Below are positions 26,176-35,951 of a DNA stretch of 64,000 nt, piece after piece. How positions within the stretch are numbered: position 1 is the first letter of the stretch; each line of letters opens with the position of its first letter. Origin of the DNA: Myxococcales bacterium (GTDB lineage: Bacteria > Myxococcota_A > Bradymonadia > UBA7976 > UBA1532); the NCBI GenBank assembly GCA_002731825.1, contig PCCS01000001.1:1-64000 (forward strand), given 5' to 3'. Below the pieces are notes generated by a model. That model saw only the letters and a list, made by a program, of their open reading frames with translations. It did not search any database and was not told the DNA's origin. Made by a program: the position numbers and the translations under genes.

Positions 26176-27138
26176 TCAGTTCAACGATCGAACGTCGATG
26201 AACGCTTTTTTTCTGAGAGTGGCAATCCATTGCTCCATCTCTTTACCCAACTTTTTTCGGTGCAATTCATTGCGCAGCGTACTTTTAACTGATTCAAAAG
26301 ATTTTGGAGGCAGTTGGCGGCGTTTAGTGACTTTGATTACATGATAGCCAAAAGGACTCCGAAAGGGTCCGTCGATTTGGCCTTCGCCGATGGAAAAAAT
26401 GGCCGCCTCTAACTTCGGATTGAGGTTTCCCTTTCGCAACGTACCCAAGTTACCCCCACGACTGGCGCCCGGACCCTCACTGTGGGATTTCGCTAAGTCA
26501 GCAAAGTCTTCACCCGCTTTTGCACGTTCCATGACTTGAACTGCCCTCTGGCGCACGGCTGCCTCATCAGCTGCAGCGGCGCCCGTTGCGACCTTGAAGA
26601 CAATGTGAGCGGCATCCACCTCAAAATCTCGACTGATCTTTGTTCGACGCTCTTTATAATAATCTTCGAGGTCTCGATCAGAAATTCTAATCCGGCTGCC
26701 CAGTACGACCCCTATGACCCTCTGTTCAAGTAGATTTTCTCTGACGACCGCCTTGAACGATGCCATCGTCATGCCCTGGCTGGTCAGATACATTTGCATT
26801 TGCTGCTGTGACCAGCCTTGCTGTTTTTGAACGCGAGCCAGGTGTTGGTCTACATCGTTGTTTTCAACCTTGATATTGCGTCTTACGGCTTCCTGGGCGA
26901 TGAGTTTCTTACCGATCAGATCCTTTAGGCCACGCTTCAAGATGACCTGTCGCTTCGCCTTGAGTGTGTCCTGGTCGGGGATTTGGGCAATTCTGGCGAG
27001 ATCGACTTTCACCGAGTCCTCTAGTTCCGACTGAGTGATGACCGCTTCGTTCACCACAGCGATGATTCGGTCAACGATTCGAGCGTCGATCGGTGTTGAA
27101 AACAGGCAGACGACCAGCACGAGAATACGATTCATCAC
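26176..27138 (-). CDS. SurA/PpiC-type periplasmic peptidyl-prolyl isomerase
   Basis: A secreted chaperone that helps outer-membrane proteins fold. The 320-residue protein has a signal peptide ending IDA, a SurA-like N-terminal domain (VDRIIAVVNEAVITQSELE) and one parvulin domain (~165-280: VDAAHIVFKV, AKSHSEGPGASRGGNLGTL, SPFGYHVIKVTKRR). E. coli SurA has two parvulin domains; this has one. The ATG overlaps the stop of the next isomerase gene by 4 bases. Confidence 0.9.
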   Translation of the reverse strand: MMNRILVLVVCLFSTPIDARIVDRIIAVVNEAVITQSELEDSVKVDLARIAQIPDQDTLKAKRQVILKRGLKDLIGKKLIAQEAVRRNIKVENNDVDQHLARVQKQQGWSQQQMQMYLTSQGMTMASFKAVVRENLLEQRVIGVVLGSRIRISDRDLEDYYKERRTKISRDFEVDAAHIVFKVATGAAAADEAAVRQRAVQVMERAKAGEDFADLAKSHSEGPGASRGGNLGTLRKGNLNPKLEAAIFSIGEGQIDGPFRSPFGYHVIKVTKRRQLPPKSFESVKSTLRNELHRKKLGKEMEQWIATLRKKAFIDVRSLN

Positions 27139-28175
27139 TTTGCACCTCCTTGATTCGGTGTCGGCTTCGGGGGCGCGAGCGACGGCATAGGCCGTGTGGG
27201 TCGATTCGCCTTTGCTGCTTTTAAAGCCGCCTCATCGATCTCTATTTTTGCGTTGTCCATAAGGGCCTTGACGTATGTTTCCATGGCCGTACTTTTCCGT
27301 TTCCGAAAAAGCTTAATGCGCAGTTTGTTGCGGACATCGGACAAAGACTTGACGAAGGCGCGTCGATACCCGCTCTTCAACACAATATGCCAGCCATTTG
27401 TTCCCTTAATCGGACCTGGCGCCAGTTGGCCAACCGCGTCTAACTTATAGGCTGCTCGTGCTAAGGCGCTGGGCACAGGTGGCGCATTCTGTGGTCTCTT
27501 GACCGAGGTTTTACCAGGTTCGCCAAAGAAGCCTAAATCGCCTCTGCGCCCTTGAGTAAGCGTGTCTTGACTGTGCTTTTCTGCGAATTCGCCGAAGATG
27601 CGACGGGCCTTCGCTGGTGCTGCTGCGATGGCGGATTTGATCTCCCCATGGAGTTTGACTGCGCTGGCTTCATCGCTCATTAGAATATGGGAGGCTCGAA
27701 CCTGAGCAGGCCGGCTGAATTCTGTTGGGTGGCTGTCATAGTATTTTTGAATCTCATCATCTGTGATGTCGCCCATTTTGACGATTTGCGACAGCTCCTT
27801 GGAGGTAAATCGTTTGACCATAGCTTGCTTCATCGCGAGCTGGACATCTGGATCGGTGTCGTACCCTTTCTTGGCCGCTTCAACCGCAAGTAGCTCGAAT
27901 CGGATTAGGTTATCGAGAAAGTCTTTCTTACGCTCCGGGCTATTGTGTCGACTCCGGGCAAACACCGACTGTTGATTTAAATACCTCTCGAATGCTTGTA
28001 GCGTGATGATTTTCGAGCCGATTTTTGCGACGACCTGACCTTGTTCTTGAGCAGACAGATTGGTCTCGCCAGCCAGAACATAAGATGAGCCCTTCGCAGC
28101 CTCTGTCGCTTTATCTTTTTGACATCCGAGACACAATACCGGGATAAAAAACGCCAGTTGGAAAATTTTGTTCAC
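27135..28175 (-). CDS. Parvulin-type peptidyl-prolyl isomerase lipoprotein
   Basis: This 346-residue protein has a signal peptide with CLGC (Cys18), so it is probably a membrane-anchored periplasmic foldase similar to PrsA. The N-terminal helical part contains VAKIGSKIITLQAFERYLNQQ. The parvulin domain (~160-275) has VRASHILMSDEA, FAEKHSQDTLTQGRRGDLGFF and GTNGWHIVLKSGYRR. A Pro/Lys-rich tail follows. The start is GTG at 28175, overlapping the mfd stop. Coupled to mfd upstream and the SurA-like gene downstream. Confidence 0.9.
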   Translation of the reverse strand: MNKIFQLAFFIPVLCLGCQKDKATEAAKGSSYVLAGETNLSAQEQGQVVAKIGSKIITLQAFERYLNQQSVFARSRHNSPERKKDFLDNLIRFELLAVEAAKKGYDTDPDVQLAMKQAMVKRFTSKELSQIVKMGDITDDEIQKYYDSHPTEFSRPAQVRASHILMSDEASAVKLHGEIKSAIAAAPAKARRIFGEFAEKHSQDTLTQGRRGDLGFFGEPGKTSVKRPQNAPPVPSALARAAYKLDAVGQLAPGPIKGTNGWHIVLKSGYRRAFVKSLSDVRNKLRIKLFRKRKSTAMETYVKALMDNAKIEIDEAALKAAKANRPTRPMPSLAPPKPTPNQGGAK

Positions 28176-31100
28176 TGCTCTGTCCTCTCTTTTGCTTTAG
28201 GCTCGGTAGCTAACTCTGCCAGGACCTGCAAGCAGATTCTGAGGCTTTGTATCGAGTTTTTCCGTTCCTCGCCTGACAATAAATAGACAAGTCTGAAGTC
28301 TGCCGGAACGCGCCACTGGCTGGTTGGCTGGCCAATCAGCCCAAAAATAATCTCCGGACCCACCGGGGTGTCTGGGTGAAAAGTAAAGGTCATTTGACGC
28401 GGGCCATGGTCGACCGTGGTCATCAGAAGTTTTCGAGCCAGTGTTCTAATTCGCATCACATCGATCAGATTCTCAAACATTTGTGGTGGTGAGCCGAAGC
28501 GATCAACCATTTCCTCAGCGATTTGAACAACCCGGTCTTCATCGTTTGCATTTGCCAGTCGTTTATACAGCATGAGCCGAACGGAGGTCTCAGGGACATA
28601 ATCGTCAGGAATGCGCGCATTGATTTGTAAATTAATATCCGGGTCGACATGGACGGGTTGTGGCTGTCCCCTGAGCTGTCTAACCGCATCGTCCAGTAAT
28701 TGGGTATAGGTCTCTAGGCCAACGGCTTGCACGTGACCTTTCTGGCGTGTCCCGAGTAGTTCGCCAGCACCGCGAAGTTCCAAGTCGTGACTCGCTACGT
28801 GGAAACCCGAGCCCAATTCAGTGAACTTTTGAATGACCGCCAGTCTAGCCCGAGCGTCCTTATCCAGCGCCGCTTGGCCCGCAACCAGCAAGTAGCAGTA
28901 GCCACGTTCTCGACTGCGACCCACTCGGCCCCTGAGTTGATAGAGCTGGGCCAAACCGAAGCGGTCTGCTTGATCCACGAGAATGGTATTGGCTGTCGGG
29001 ATATCGATGCCTGATTCGATAATGGTGGTTGCAACCAGGACATTGAATCGGCCCTCAGTAAAATCGAGCATGACATTTTCCAGTCTGCTGGGCTCCATCT
29101 GCCCATGTCCCACGACGATCCGGGCTTCAGGAACCAATGAAGACAGCCACGCTGCTCGGTTTTCAATACTCTGTACGCGATTGTGGACAAAGAAGACTTG
29201 GCCACCGCGACTTAATTCTCGAATAATCGCGTCTCGCGCCACATCATCAGTGGCCCGGCAGACGTAGGTTTTGACGCTCAGCCGATCGACAGGAGGCGTG
29301 GTGATTACGCTGAGATCACGAATCCCACTCAAACTCATTTGAAGTGTCCTTGGGATGGGGGTTGCCGTCATCGCCAGAACATCGACTTGGGCTCTCAGTG
29401 CTTTCAGACGTTCTTTATGTTTGACTCCAAATCGATGCTCTTCATCTAAAATGAGTAGGCCCAGATCTGAGAATTGAGCGGTTTTTCCAAGCAAAAGATG
29501 GGTGCCGACGGCCACATCAACTTTGGCGTCGCTTAGGTCTTGTAAGTTTATTTTGGCCTGCTTCGATGGCACCAGGCGGCTGAACAAGCGGACATCGATG
29601 GCGTAGTCAGCCAATCGGTCAGAGAAGGTCTTAAAATGTTGGAGCGCCAGCACGGTTGTTGGAACCAGAATGCAGACCTGTTTTCCATCGAGTACGGCTT
29701 TCATGGTCGCCCGGAGGGCAACCTCAGTCTTGCCGAAGCCGACATCGCCACAGAGTAATCTGTCCATGGGGCGAGGGGAGACCATATCGGCGACGACTTC
29801 CTCTATGCACTGAAGTTGGTCTGGCGTTTCCTCGAATGGGAATGTCGCTTCGAATGTGCGGAAAAAATCGTCGGGTGGCGAGAATGAATAGCCAACCGCA
29901 AGTTCTCTTTTGGCATAGAGATCGAGCATGGCTAGAGCGTCCTCTTCTGCGGCTTGACGTGCTTTAGCCCGTACTTTTTGCCACGCTGTACCGCCCAGCT
30001 TATCGACTTTTGGATTGGCTTGGCTGGATCCAGAGTATTTTTGTAGGCGACCCAGTTTGTAGACTGGCAAATACAGCTTGTCATTGCCGGCAAACTCAAC
30101 GACCAGAAAATCGTTTTCAAATGCACCCATAGACAGTTTTTTTAGGCCCACATAGCGTCCGATCCCATGATCGGCATGGACCACTAAATCATCCTCTTTG
30201 AGCTCTTTGAAATCCCGAATGAACGGGTTGCCGGATTCTCGGGCAGGCGCTTTGCGTTTCGGTGCCCGTCGACCGAAAATCTCATTCTCGGTGACCACCG
30301 CAATGCCTCGGCTTGGCAGATGAAACCCGTCTGATAGGTCGCCTCGCATGAGAACAGCCCCCACCTGATCAGGTCTGGGCGGACTGTATAAATTCATCTC
30401 ATCGGCACTGGACCGAGAGACCGGAATACCAAAATTCTTGAGCAAGCGCTCAAGACGGTCGAGCTGTGTTTCTTGCCGGCATGGAATGATTGTTCTCACC
30501 CCATTCTCGGTTTGCTGACGCACCCAGATTGCCAGTGGCTTGAGGGGCGTTCTCTCGCCGCGGGCTCTGGCGAGTGCGTTGGTCAGCTCGGTGTTTCTTG
30601 GAATCTCGAATTTGATGGCGTCATCAGGCCCCTCGACGGCGCCTAATTCATCGACGATTTGGAGGGTGTGACACCGCAACTGAACTCGTATATCCAGGCG
30701 GGCTTTGAGTTCATTGGGGTTGAGGATATGCGCGTCCGCTGGCAGTGATAATCGTCCATCCGCAAGAGCGCCTTCGCGCCCTCGGCTAAACTCATCCCAT
30801 TGATTGGATACAGCCTCAGACGCGGCCATCGGGTCGAGATGAACTAAGATGGCATTTTCGGGCAAATAGTCTGCGACCGCCGTGGTCTCAGAATAGAAAG
30901 CCGGTCGAAATGCTTCGATACCCATGAAGGGGATGCCATTGCTCAAATCGTCGAGCATTGCTTGAACTTTACGTGTTGGCATGCCCACTTCCGCGGCGGC
31001 GTCTAAAATCCCCTGTCGCGCCCGCTTCTTAGACGCATCGATCAACAGTTCTTCTCTGACTGGTGGCAAGATCAACTGGTCGGGGGCGGCCTCGGTCGTT

Positions 31101-31753
31101 CGCTGTGTCACCGGATCGAAGTAACGGATGGATTCAACCTCATCGCCCCAGAGTTCCAAACGGACCGGTGCGCTGCCCGTCGGGGGGAAAATATCAATAA
31201 TGCCGCCGCGTATAGCGAAAGTGCCTCGATCTTCGACGACGCTCACAGCTCTATATCCCGAGTCAGCCAGGGCTCTCAGACAGCCACTTCGATTCAATTC
31301 TTGCCCTGCATCGATGAGATAGGAATGATCGAGCAGAACATCAGATGGCATCACTCGCCGCGTCAGCGCGACCGCGGAGGTTACGATGACGTCTTGCCAA
31401 GATTCCCAAGCCATTGACGTGAGGGCCGCCAATAAGCCCATGACGGATTGCCGATCAGGACTGAGATGGCCATAAGGACTGGCATCGACACGCGGTATGT
31501 GTCCAACCGAAACGTTGGACCCGGCCGAAAAAACGATGTCTCTAAGCAATCGGCGTGCATCAGATTCAAGTGGTGTTATCGCAATGATCGGAGTGGATAA
31601 TCTACTCTTCAATTCCGCGACAAAAAGGGCCATTGAGCCGCGATCAATCCCACTCAGTTCAACCCGTTTGGTCCCAGTTTCGATGTCATTTATGACTTTT
31701 TCGATCGGATAGCGTTCATTTTCTGTCATTGAAAAACTAATTGTTTTGCTCAC
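28172..31753 (-). CDS. mfd: Transcription-repair coupling factor Mfd
   Basis: Mfd pushes stalled RNA polymerase off DNA lesions and recruits UvrA. The 1193-residue protein has the UvrB-like N-terminus (RLELWGDEVESIRYFDP ~ 210-226), the RNA-polymerase-interacting domain (GDLVV-like EDDLVVHADHGIGRYVGL), Walker A GDVGFGKTEVALRA (~664-677), the helicase II motif LILDEEHRFGVKHKE (~768-782), the RecG-like QLRGRVGRSRERGYCYLL and the C-terminal TRCF domain. All main parts are intact. The start is GTG at 31753, or the ATG at 31729; neither has a strong ribosome site. First gene of a three-gene operon with two periplasmic isomerases. Confidence 0.97.
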   Translation of the reverse strand: MSKTISFSMTENERYPIEKVINDIETGTKRVELSGIDRGSMALFVAELKSRLSTPIIAITPLESDARRLLRDIVFSAGSNVSVGHIPRVDASPYGHLSPDRQSVMGLLAALTSMAWESWQDVIVTSAVALTRRVMPSDVLLDHSYLIDAGQELNRSGCLRALADSGYRAVSVVEDRGTFAIRGGIIDIFPPTGSAPVRLELWGDEVESIRYFDPVTQRTTEAAPDQLILPPVREELLIDASKKRARQGILDAAAEVGMPTRKVQAMLDDLSNGIPFMGIEAFRPAFYSETTAVADYLPENAILVHLDPMAASEAVSNQWDEFSRGREGALADGRLSLPADAHILNPNELKARLDIRVQLRCHTLQIVDELGAVEGPDDAIKFEIPRNTELTNALARARGERTPLKPLAIWVRQQTENGVRTIIPCRQETQLDRLERLLKNFGIPVSRSSADEMNLYSPPRPDQVGAVLMRGDLSDGFHLPSRGIAVVTENEIFGRRAPKRKAPARESGNPFIRDFKELKEDDLVVHADHGIGRYVGLKKLSMGAFENDFLVVEFAGNDKLYLPVYKLGRLQKYSGSSQANPKVDKLGGTAWQKVRAKARQAAEEDALAMLDLYAKRELAVGYSFSPPDDFFRTFEATFPFEETPDQLQCIEEVVADMVSPRPMDRLLCGDVGFGKTEVALRATMKAVLDGKQVCILVPTTVLALQHFKTFSDRLADYAIDVRLFSRLVPSKQAKINLQDLSDAKVDVAVGTHLLLGKTAQFSDLGLLILDEEHRFGVKHKERLKALRAQVDVLAMTATPIPRTLQMSLSGIRDLSVITTPPVDRLSVKTYVCRATDDVARDAIIRELSRGGQVFFVHNRVQSIENRAAWLSSLVPEARIVVGHGQMEPSRLENVMLDFTEGRFNVLVATTIIESGIDIPTANTILVDQADRFGLAQLYQLRGRVGRSRERGYCYLLVAGQAALDKDARARLAVIQKFTELGSGFHVASHDLELRGAGELLGTRQKGHVQAVGLETYTQLLDDAVRQLRGQPQPVHVDPDINLQINARIPDDYVPETSVRLMLYKRLANANDEDRVVQIAEEMVDRFGSPPQMFENLIDVMRIRTLARKLLMTTVDHGPRQMTFTFHPDTPVGPEIIFGLIGQPTSQWRVPADFRLVYLLSGEERKNSIQSLRICLQVLAELATEPKAKERTEQ

Positions 31754-31859
31754 TTCTATTTAGTCGTTTCAGGCTGTGACATGGGCATATACGGGTAAAT
31801 TTGCGCGAAAGATACCACTGTTTTCCCAATGGTCAATGCTTGGATAAATCGGTGGAATG

Positions 31860-31887
31860 TTGACACGATTTCCTTGCTCTTTGTAAT
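31860..31887 (+). promoter_or_regulatory. Predicted promoter for the Ig-like lipoprotein gene
   Basis: TTGACA (31860-31865, six of six) and TGTAAT (31882-31887, five of six) are separated by 16 bases. The start site would be about 58 bases before the ATG at 31952. It faces away from mfd. Confidence 0.6.
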
Positions 31888-31951
31888 GTTCAGAGTGGTA
31901 CGCTATCGCTTAACTAAACCAAGATGGTTTCTCCGCGTTGGGAGTTGGGGC

Positions 31952-34018
31952 ATGACGCCGATTATTTTTCGGGCGATTTTGGCACTGAGTTTGTTCAGCA
32001 TTCTCGGTTGCGTTGATGATTCTGAGCAGTTCACTTTGGGTGAGCCCTCATTAAGCCTTTTGGGGACAGGAGGCTGTGGACGAAACTCTGCACCCGTTGC
32101 CGAGGACGGGAGTGGTACGGTCACCATTACGGTCACCGGCCGAGACCCACGGACCCCAACTGGGGACCTCAGGAGCGGAACGACCGTCAAGCTAGATTTC
32201 GCTGACGAGGCCGATTTGGCTACGGCGTATTTCCGCTCGTCCGAGAACAGCACAGAGCTGACAACAAGCAGTGGAGATTTGCCGTTCAGTGGATCCCGCG
32301 CTCGCGACGAAGTTGTCTGCTTCCGAGAAGGAACGGTCTCTGTGATCGCAACGATTACTGATTATGCGATCGATGCGGACGGCGATGAAGCGCGCACAGT
32401 CGAACTGAAAACAGGCCCTTTTCCCATTCGCTGCTTATCGGCAATTGATTACAATCGCGAATGCAGCGGATTGCCTCTGATCGATTCGGGCATCGACTTC
32501 GGTGGGGCTGACGATATGGGGGTCGATGCTGCCGATGCGGACCGACCACCGGCGTGGTCGATTCGGTTTCTACCACCTGAGAACGAGACGGACTTAGAAA
32601 TTGGCATAAAAGACTCTGCTTTTGGTCGACCCGACAATCTTCTTCTCCGTTTCCAAGTGATCGATCTCAGCGGAACGACGAGTGCAGACGGCGACGCCCT
32701 CGCCAATTTACCGGTCACCTTTAGTCTATCAGACAATCCGCCACCAAACGTCGCCATCGAACCTGCCATGGGGCAGACCGATGAGAATGGTATCGTGGCC
32801 GTTCGTTTGAATGCGGGCGGTACGCCGGGTGTGGTTACGGTTTTAGCTCAAACGACCATTGGCGAAGGCGGTCCCCTGACAGCTCGGAGTGCAACGGTCG
32901 TCATTCGGGGTGGTATTCCCAGCGCCAGTGGCTTCCAATTTCTGTGTGAGGATCCGGTCATCGCCGCTTTCACGGCGCGGCCAAGTTGGGACAACTACCA
33001 GTTCGGAATTGGGCGGAACGATTTCACGACGTGTGTCGCACAGCTGTCCGATCGCGTGGCGGGTCGTGTCGATATAGCAACCCAAGTGTTTTTCTTGACC
33101 GAGGCCGGCAGCGTCGACCAGGCGAGTACAACCGATGAGAATGGTATTGCGGTCACATCTCTACGAATTGGGCCACCTGCGCCCTATGAAATCGTCGAGA
33201 TTCCCGCCAATGGATACGAGGCAGACGCTGATCAAAGGTATTTGAACTCAGATTTTAATCCTCGCGACGGATTGGTCACCGTTGTGGCTGTCACGCGAGG
33301 CGAAGAAGACTTTGTTGACGTCAACGGCAATAAGGTCTGGGACGAGTTTGAAGACTACCAACTAGCCAACATGGACTTGGCGGAACCCTGTATCGATGCC
33401 AACGATGATGGGGAGTGCCAAGTCGATTTGGACGTGCGGGGTGATGAGCCCTATGCCGAGGCATTCCGTGATACCAACAATGACGGGATATGGTCCGATG
33501 GCAACGGAACTTGGGACAAAGACACTGAGATCTGGCAAGCGACTCATGTCCTTTGGACGGGCTTATTTGATCGCGAGCGAAGCCTCATCCAAGTCGAGTG
33601 CCAGCCAGGCGACCAATGCTATCTCGACCCGGCGAGTGAATTGTGTAGAATTCCAGGCATCGTCGGTGATGAGGGTACCTATTTCCTAGGGCCGGGCGGT
33701 CGGATAACGGTCCGCGCTCGATTCAACGATACCAACGGAAACTGTCTAGATGCCTATGGAGAGGGGGAGACATACGTGGAGGTCGATGGGTCATTAGAGG
33801 AAGTTCGTGGACTCACTCAGAATGATATACGAGGAGAGTGTTTTCTCGATTCGATCCCCACGCAACCCAGGGCACCAACACATACTTATGAGTTCGCCGA
33901 TACCTCAGGTTTGATGGTCGAAGAAGCTCAATTATCGACCATTCGAGTCGGTGTTCGTTACAGAACGCTTAACGGTACCCAGCGAGACGAATTCGTCACC
34001 TTCCACACCTGTCGCTAA
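31952..34018 (+). CDS. Lipoprotein with bacterial Ig-like domain
   Basis: This 688-residue protein has a lipoprotein signal ending SILGC (Cys near 20). Residues ~205-330 resemble a Big_1-type Ig-like domain, with NLPVTFSLSDNPPP and the typical TDENGIVAVRLNAGGTPGVVTVLA turn; a second copy of the turn (TTDENGIAVTSLRIG) occurs near 400. Residues ~430-540 hold Asp/Asn-rich, dockerin- or EF-hand-like calcium sites (DVNGNKVWDEFED, DANDDGECQVD, DTNNDGIWSDG). This suggests a calcium-stabilised, surface-exposed adhesive or structural protein. The ATG at 31952 is preferred (GGAG upstream) because it starts the signal peptide; the frame is open further upstream. The specific function is unknown. Confidence 0.8.
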   Translation: MTPIIFRAILALSLFSILGCVDDSEQFTLGEPSLSLLGTGGCGRNSAPVAEDGSGTVTITVTGRDPRTPTGDLRSGTTVKLDFADEADLATAYFRSSENSTELTTSSGDLPFSGSRARDEVVCFREGTVSVIATITDYAIDADGDEARTVELKTGPFPIRCLSAIDYNRECSGLPLIDSGIDFGGADDMGVDAADADRPPAWSIRFLPPENETDLEIGIKDSAFGRPDNLLLRFQVIDLSGTTSADGDALANLPVTFSLSDNPPPNVAIEPAMGQTDENGIVAVRLNAGGTPGVVTVLAQTTIGEGGPLTARSATVVIRGGIPSASGFQFLCEDPVIAAFTARPSWDNYQFGIGRNDFTTCVAQLSDRVAGRVDIATQVFFLTEAGSVDQASTTDENGIAVTSLRIGPPAPYEIVEIPANGYEADADQRYLNSDFNPRDGLVTVVAVTRGEEDFVDVNGNKVWDEFEDYQLANMDLAEPCIDANDDGECQVDLDVRGDEPYAEAFRDTNNDGIWSDGNGTWDKDTEIWQATHVLWTGLFDRERSLIQVECQPGDQCYLDPASELCRIPGIVGDEGTYFLGPGGRITVRARFNDTNGNCLDAYGEGETYVEVDGSLEEVRGLTQNDIRGECFLDSIPTQPRAPTHTYEFADTSGLMVEEAQLSTIRVGVRYRTLNGTQRDEFVTFHTCR

Positions 34019-34024
34019 ACACCA

Positions 34025-34058
34025 AAGGCCAAAGTCGAGACCCAAGAACATTGGCCTT
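34025..34058 (+). terminator. Hairpin after the Ig-like lipoprotein gene
   Basis: AAGGCCAA (34025-34032) pairs with TTGGCCTT (34051-34058) across an 18-base loop, just 7 bases after the stop codon, followed by the weak tract AATTTA. A plausible terminator, though the loop is large. Confidence 0.45.
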
Positions 34059-34159
34059 AATTTAGCCCCTGATTTTCAGGTACTTGGTTCAGGTCCCCCT
34101 TGTGTCGGGGGTGTTTTCAGCGTATCTCCTGGACCAACGATACTTGTGGCTTAAGTGGC

Positions 34160-35002
34160 ATGACCGGTAAAATAACAGCATCAGATTCAGCAATAGGTAT
34201 TTTCGACTCAGGGCTTGGCGGGCTGACGGTCGCATCCGCCATCGCAAAACGATTGCCCCATGAAAATATCGTTTATCTTGGAGACACGGCCCGCGTGCCC
34301 TACGGCACTCGGTCACCCGCGACTGTGGTTCGCTACGCACGCAAGAACGTTTCGTTTCTTAAACAACAAGGAATCAAAATGGTCGTGGTTGCATGCAACA
34401 CGGTCTCGGCTCAAGGTTTAGGCGGTCTCGCTGATGGTTCCTTACTTCCTTTCCTTGGTGTCATCAGACCGGGGGCTACATTGGCGTTAGACGCATCGTC
34501 GGGTGGCGATATTGCTGTCTTGGGTACCCGAGCCACGATTCGCTCAAATGCCTATGAACTCGCCATACACGAAGTACAACCAACCCGCCGTGTTCATCAG
34601 ATCGCCTGTCCTCTTTTCGTCCCCCTCATCGAGGAAGGCTGGCTGGAGAACGATGTGACACGCCAGATCGCGCGCACCTATCTCGCGCCTTTGGCCGACT
34701 CCAATGTGGACACCGTGGTCCTTGGCTGCACTCACTACCCACTGTTGGCCAATATACTCAGAGACGTGCTCGATGAGGTGGTTGGGCCGCGTGTGCAACT
34801 GATCGACTCAGCGACCGCGGTGGCAAAGTCCACAGAAACTCTATTGGCAGCCCATGGTTTAGTCCGTGCCAGTCATGGAGGCATCCGTCGGTTTTACGTG
34901 ACCGATGCGCCCGACCGGGTGGCCAGCGTTGCTGGACAGTTTTGGTCTGAGGATGGTTTGGAATCAGTTAAACTTGAGCATATCGATTTGCTGGATCACT
35001 GA
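34160..35002 (+). CDS. murI: Glutamate racemase
   Basis: MurI supplies D-glutamate for peptidoglycan. The 280-residue protein has the family start IGIFDSGLGGLTVASAI and both catalytic cysteines, in VVACNTVSA (~75) and VLGCTHYPLL (~190). Motif YLGDTARVPYGTRS is also typical. The ATG at 34160 is chosen because the conserved sequence starts soon after; the open frame extends upstream to 34100 without support. Confidence 0.95.
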   Translation: MTGKITASDSAIGIFDSGLGGLTVASAIAKRLPHENIVYLGDTARVPYGTRSPATVVRYARKNVSFLKQQGIKMVVVACNTVSAQGLGGLADGSLLPFLGVIRPGATLALDASSGGDIAVLGTRATIRSNAYELAIHEVQPTRRVHQIACPLFVPLIEEGWLENDVTRQIARTYLAPLADSNVDTVVLGCTHYPLLANILRDVLDEVVGPRVQLIDSATAVAKSTETLLAAHGLVRASHGGIRRFYVTDAPDRVASVAGQFWSEDGLESVKLEHIDLLDH

Positions 35003-35008
35003 TCACTC

Positions 35009-35221
35009 ATGGTGGGACACGTTTCGCGCATTCGAGTTTCGGGGCTTATTTACGATGTACAAACCGAGACAAATTCGGGTTGCCTGAAGACCATTATATT
35101 TCAATCTGGAACTGTTGTTTTTGTCCTCGAACACGACGTAGATGCAGACACGTTCGACTCAGCTCAACGTGTCATTGAGCTCCAGCGAGATGCCGTCTTG
35201 CGCTTTTTGAAACAAAAATAG
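35009..35221 (+). CDS. Small hypothetical protein (70 aa)
   Basis: A 70-residue protein begins 7 bases after the murI stop. It has an N-terminal beta-rich part (VSRIRVSGLIYDVQTETNSGCLKTIIFQSGTVVFV) and a C-terminal helix (DTFDSAQRVIELQRDAVLRFLKQ). It is soluble and lacks a signal peptide. I do not recognise the family; the tidy beta-then-helix layout and the close spacing to murI argue that it is real and co-transcribed. Confidence 0.6.
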   Translation: MVGHVSRIRVSGLIYDVQTETNSGCLKTIIFQSGTVVFVLEHDVDADTFDSAQRVIELQRDAVLRFLKQK

Positions 35222-35291
35222 GGGCTTGCTGTCTCCATTGTCGGTGTGGTGCCTTGTCTTTAGTCGCCATGAGTTATAGATCTGCTCTGCG

Positions 35292-35951
35292 ATGATTAAG
35301 TTGTTTCATGTCACAAAGCGATACGGTCGAGACAATCGGGCTCTTGATGATGTCTCGCTGCGCCTTCATAAAGGCGAGTTTGCTTTTGTTACCGGGCACT
35401 CGGGTGCGGGCAAGAGCACTCTCATGCGCCTGCTCTTTGCCGCCGAAAAACCCACTGAGGGAGAAGTCCTTGTCGCGGGGCATAATGTCGGCCGACTAGA
35501 CCGAACGAGTATTCCGATCCTACGGCGAAATATCGGCGTAGTTTTCCAAGATTTTAAACTTTTACAACAGCGGACTGTGTTCGAAAATGTCGCTTTCACC
35601 CTCGAAGTTCTCGGTCGGCCGCGACACGAAATTAGGGATCGCGTCCGCACGATATTGCGTCAAGTTGGCTTGGCTCATAAATCTAAATCTCTGCCTCTGA
35701 GAATGTCGGGTGGTGAGCAGCAACGGGTTGCCATTGCCCGGGCATTGGTCAACGAACCGATGGTGCTTTTGGCCGATGAACCAACGGGCAACTTGGACAC
35801 GCAACTGTCTTTGGAAATTATGGCACTGCTGGAAGCGGCCAATGCGCGCGGGACCACGATTCTGGTGGCGACCCACGATCTGAGTCTGCCCGAGACGCTC
35901 GGTAAACGAGTGATCACTCTAGAGCACGGCCGAATCAAGAGTGATAAGTGA
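35292..35951 (+). CDS. ftsE: Cell-division ATP-binding protein FtsE
   Basis: FtsE is the ABC ATPase that, with FtsX, controls periplasmic wall hydrolase activation at the division site. The 219-residue protein has Walker A GHSGAGKST (~35-43), the Q-loop VVFQDFKLL, signature MSGGEQQRVAIARAL and Walker B LLADEPTGNLD. It overlaps ftsX by 4 bases (GTGA). Confidence 0.96.
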   Translation: MIKLFHVTKRYGRDNRALDDVSLRLHKGEFAFVTGHSGAGKSTLMRLLFAAEKPTEGEVLVAGHNVGRLDRTSIPILRRNIGVVFQDFKLLQQRTVFENVAFTLEVLGRPRHEIRDRVRTILRQVGLAHKSKSLPLRMSGGEQQRVAIARALVNEPMVLLADEPTGNLDTQLSLEIMALLEAANARGTTILVATHDLSLPETLGKRVITLEHGRIKSDK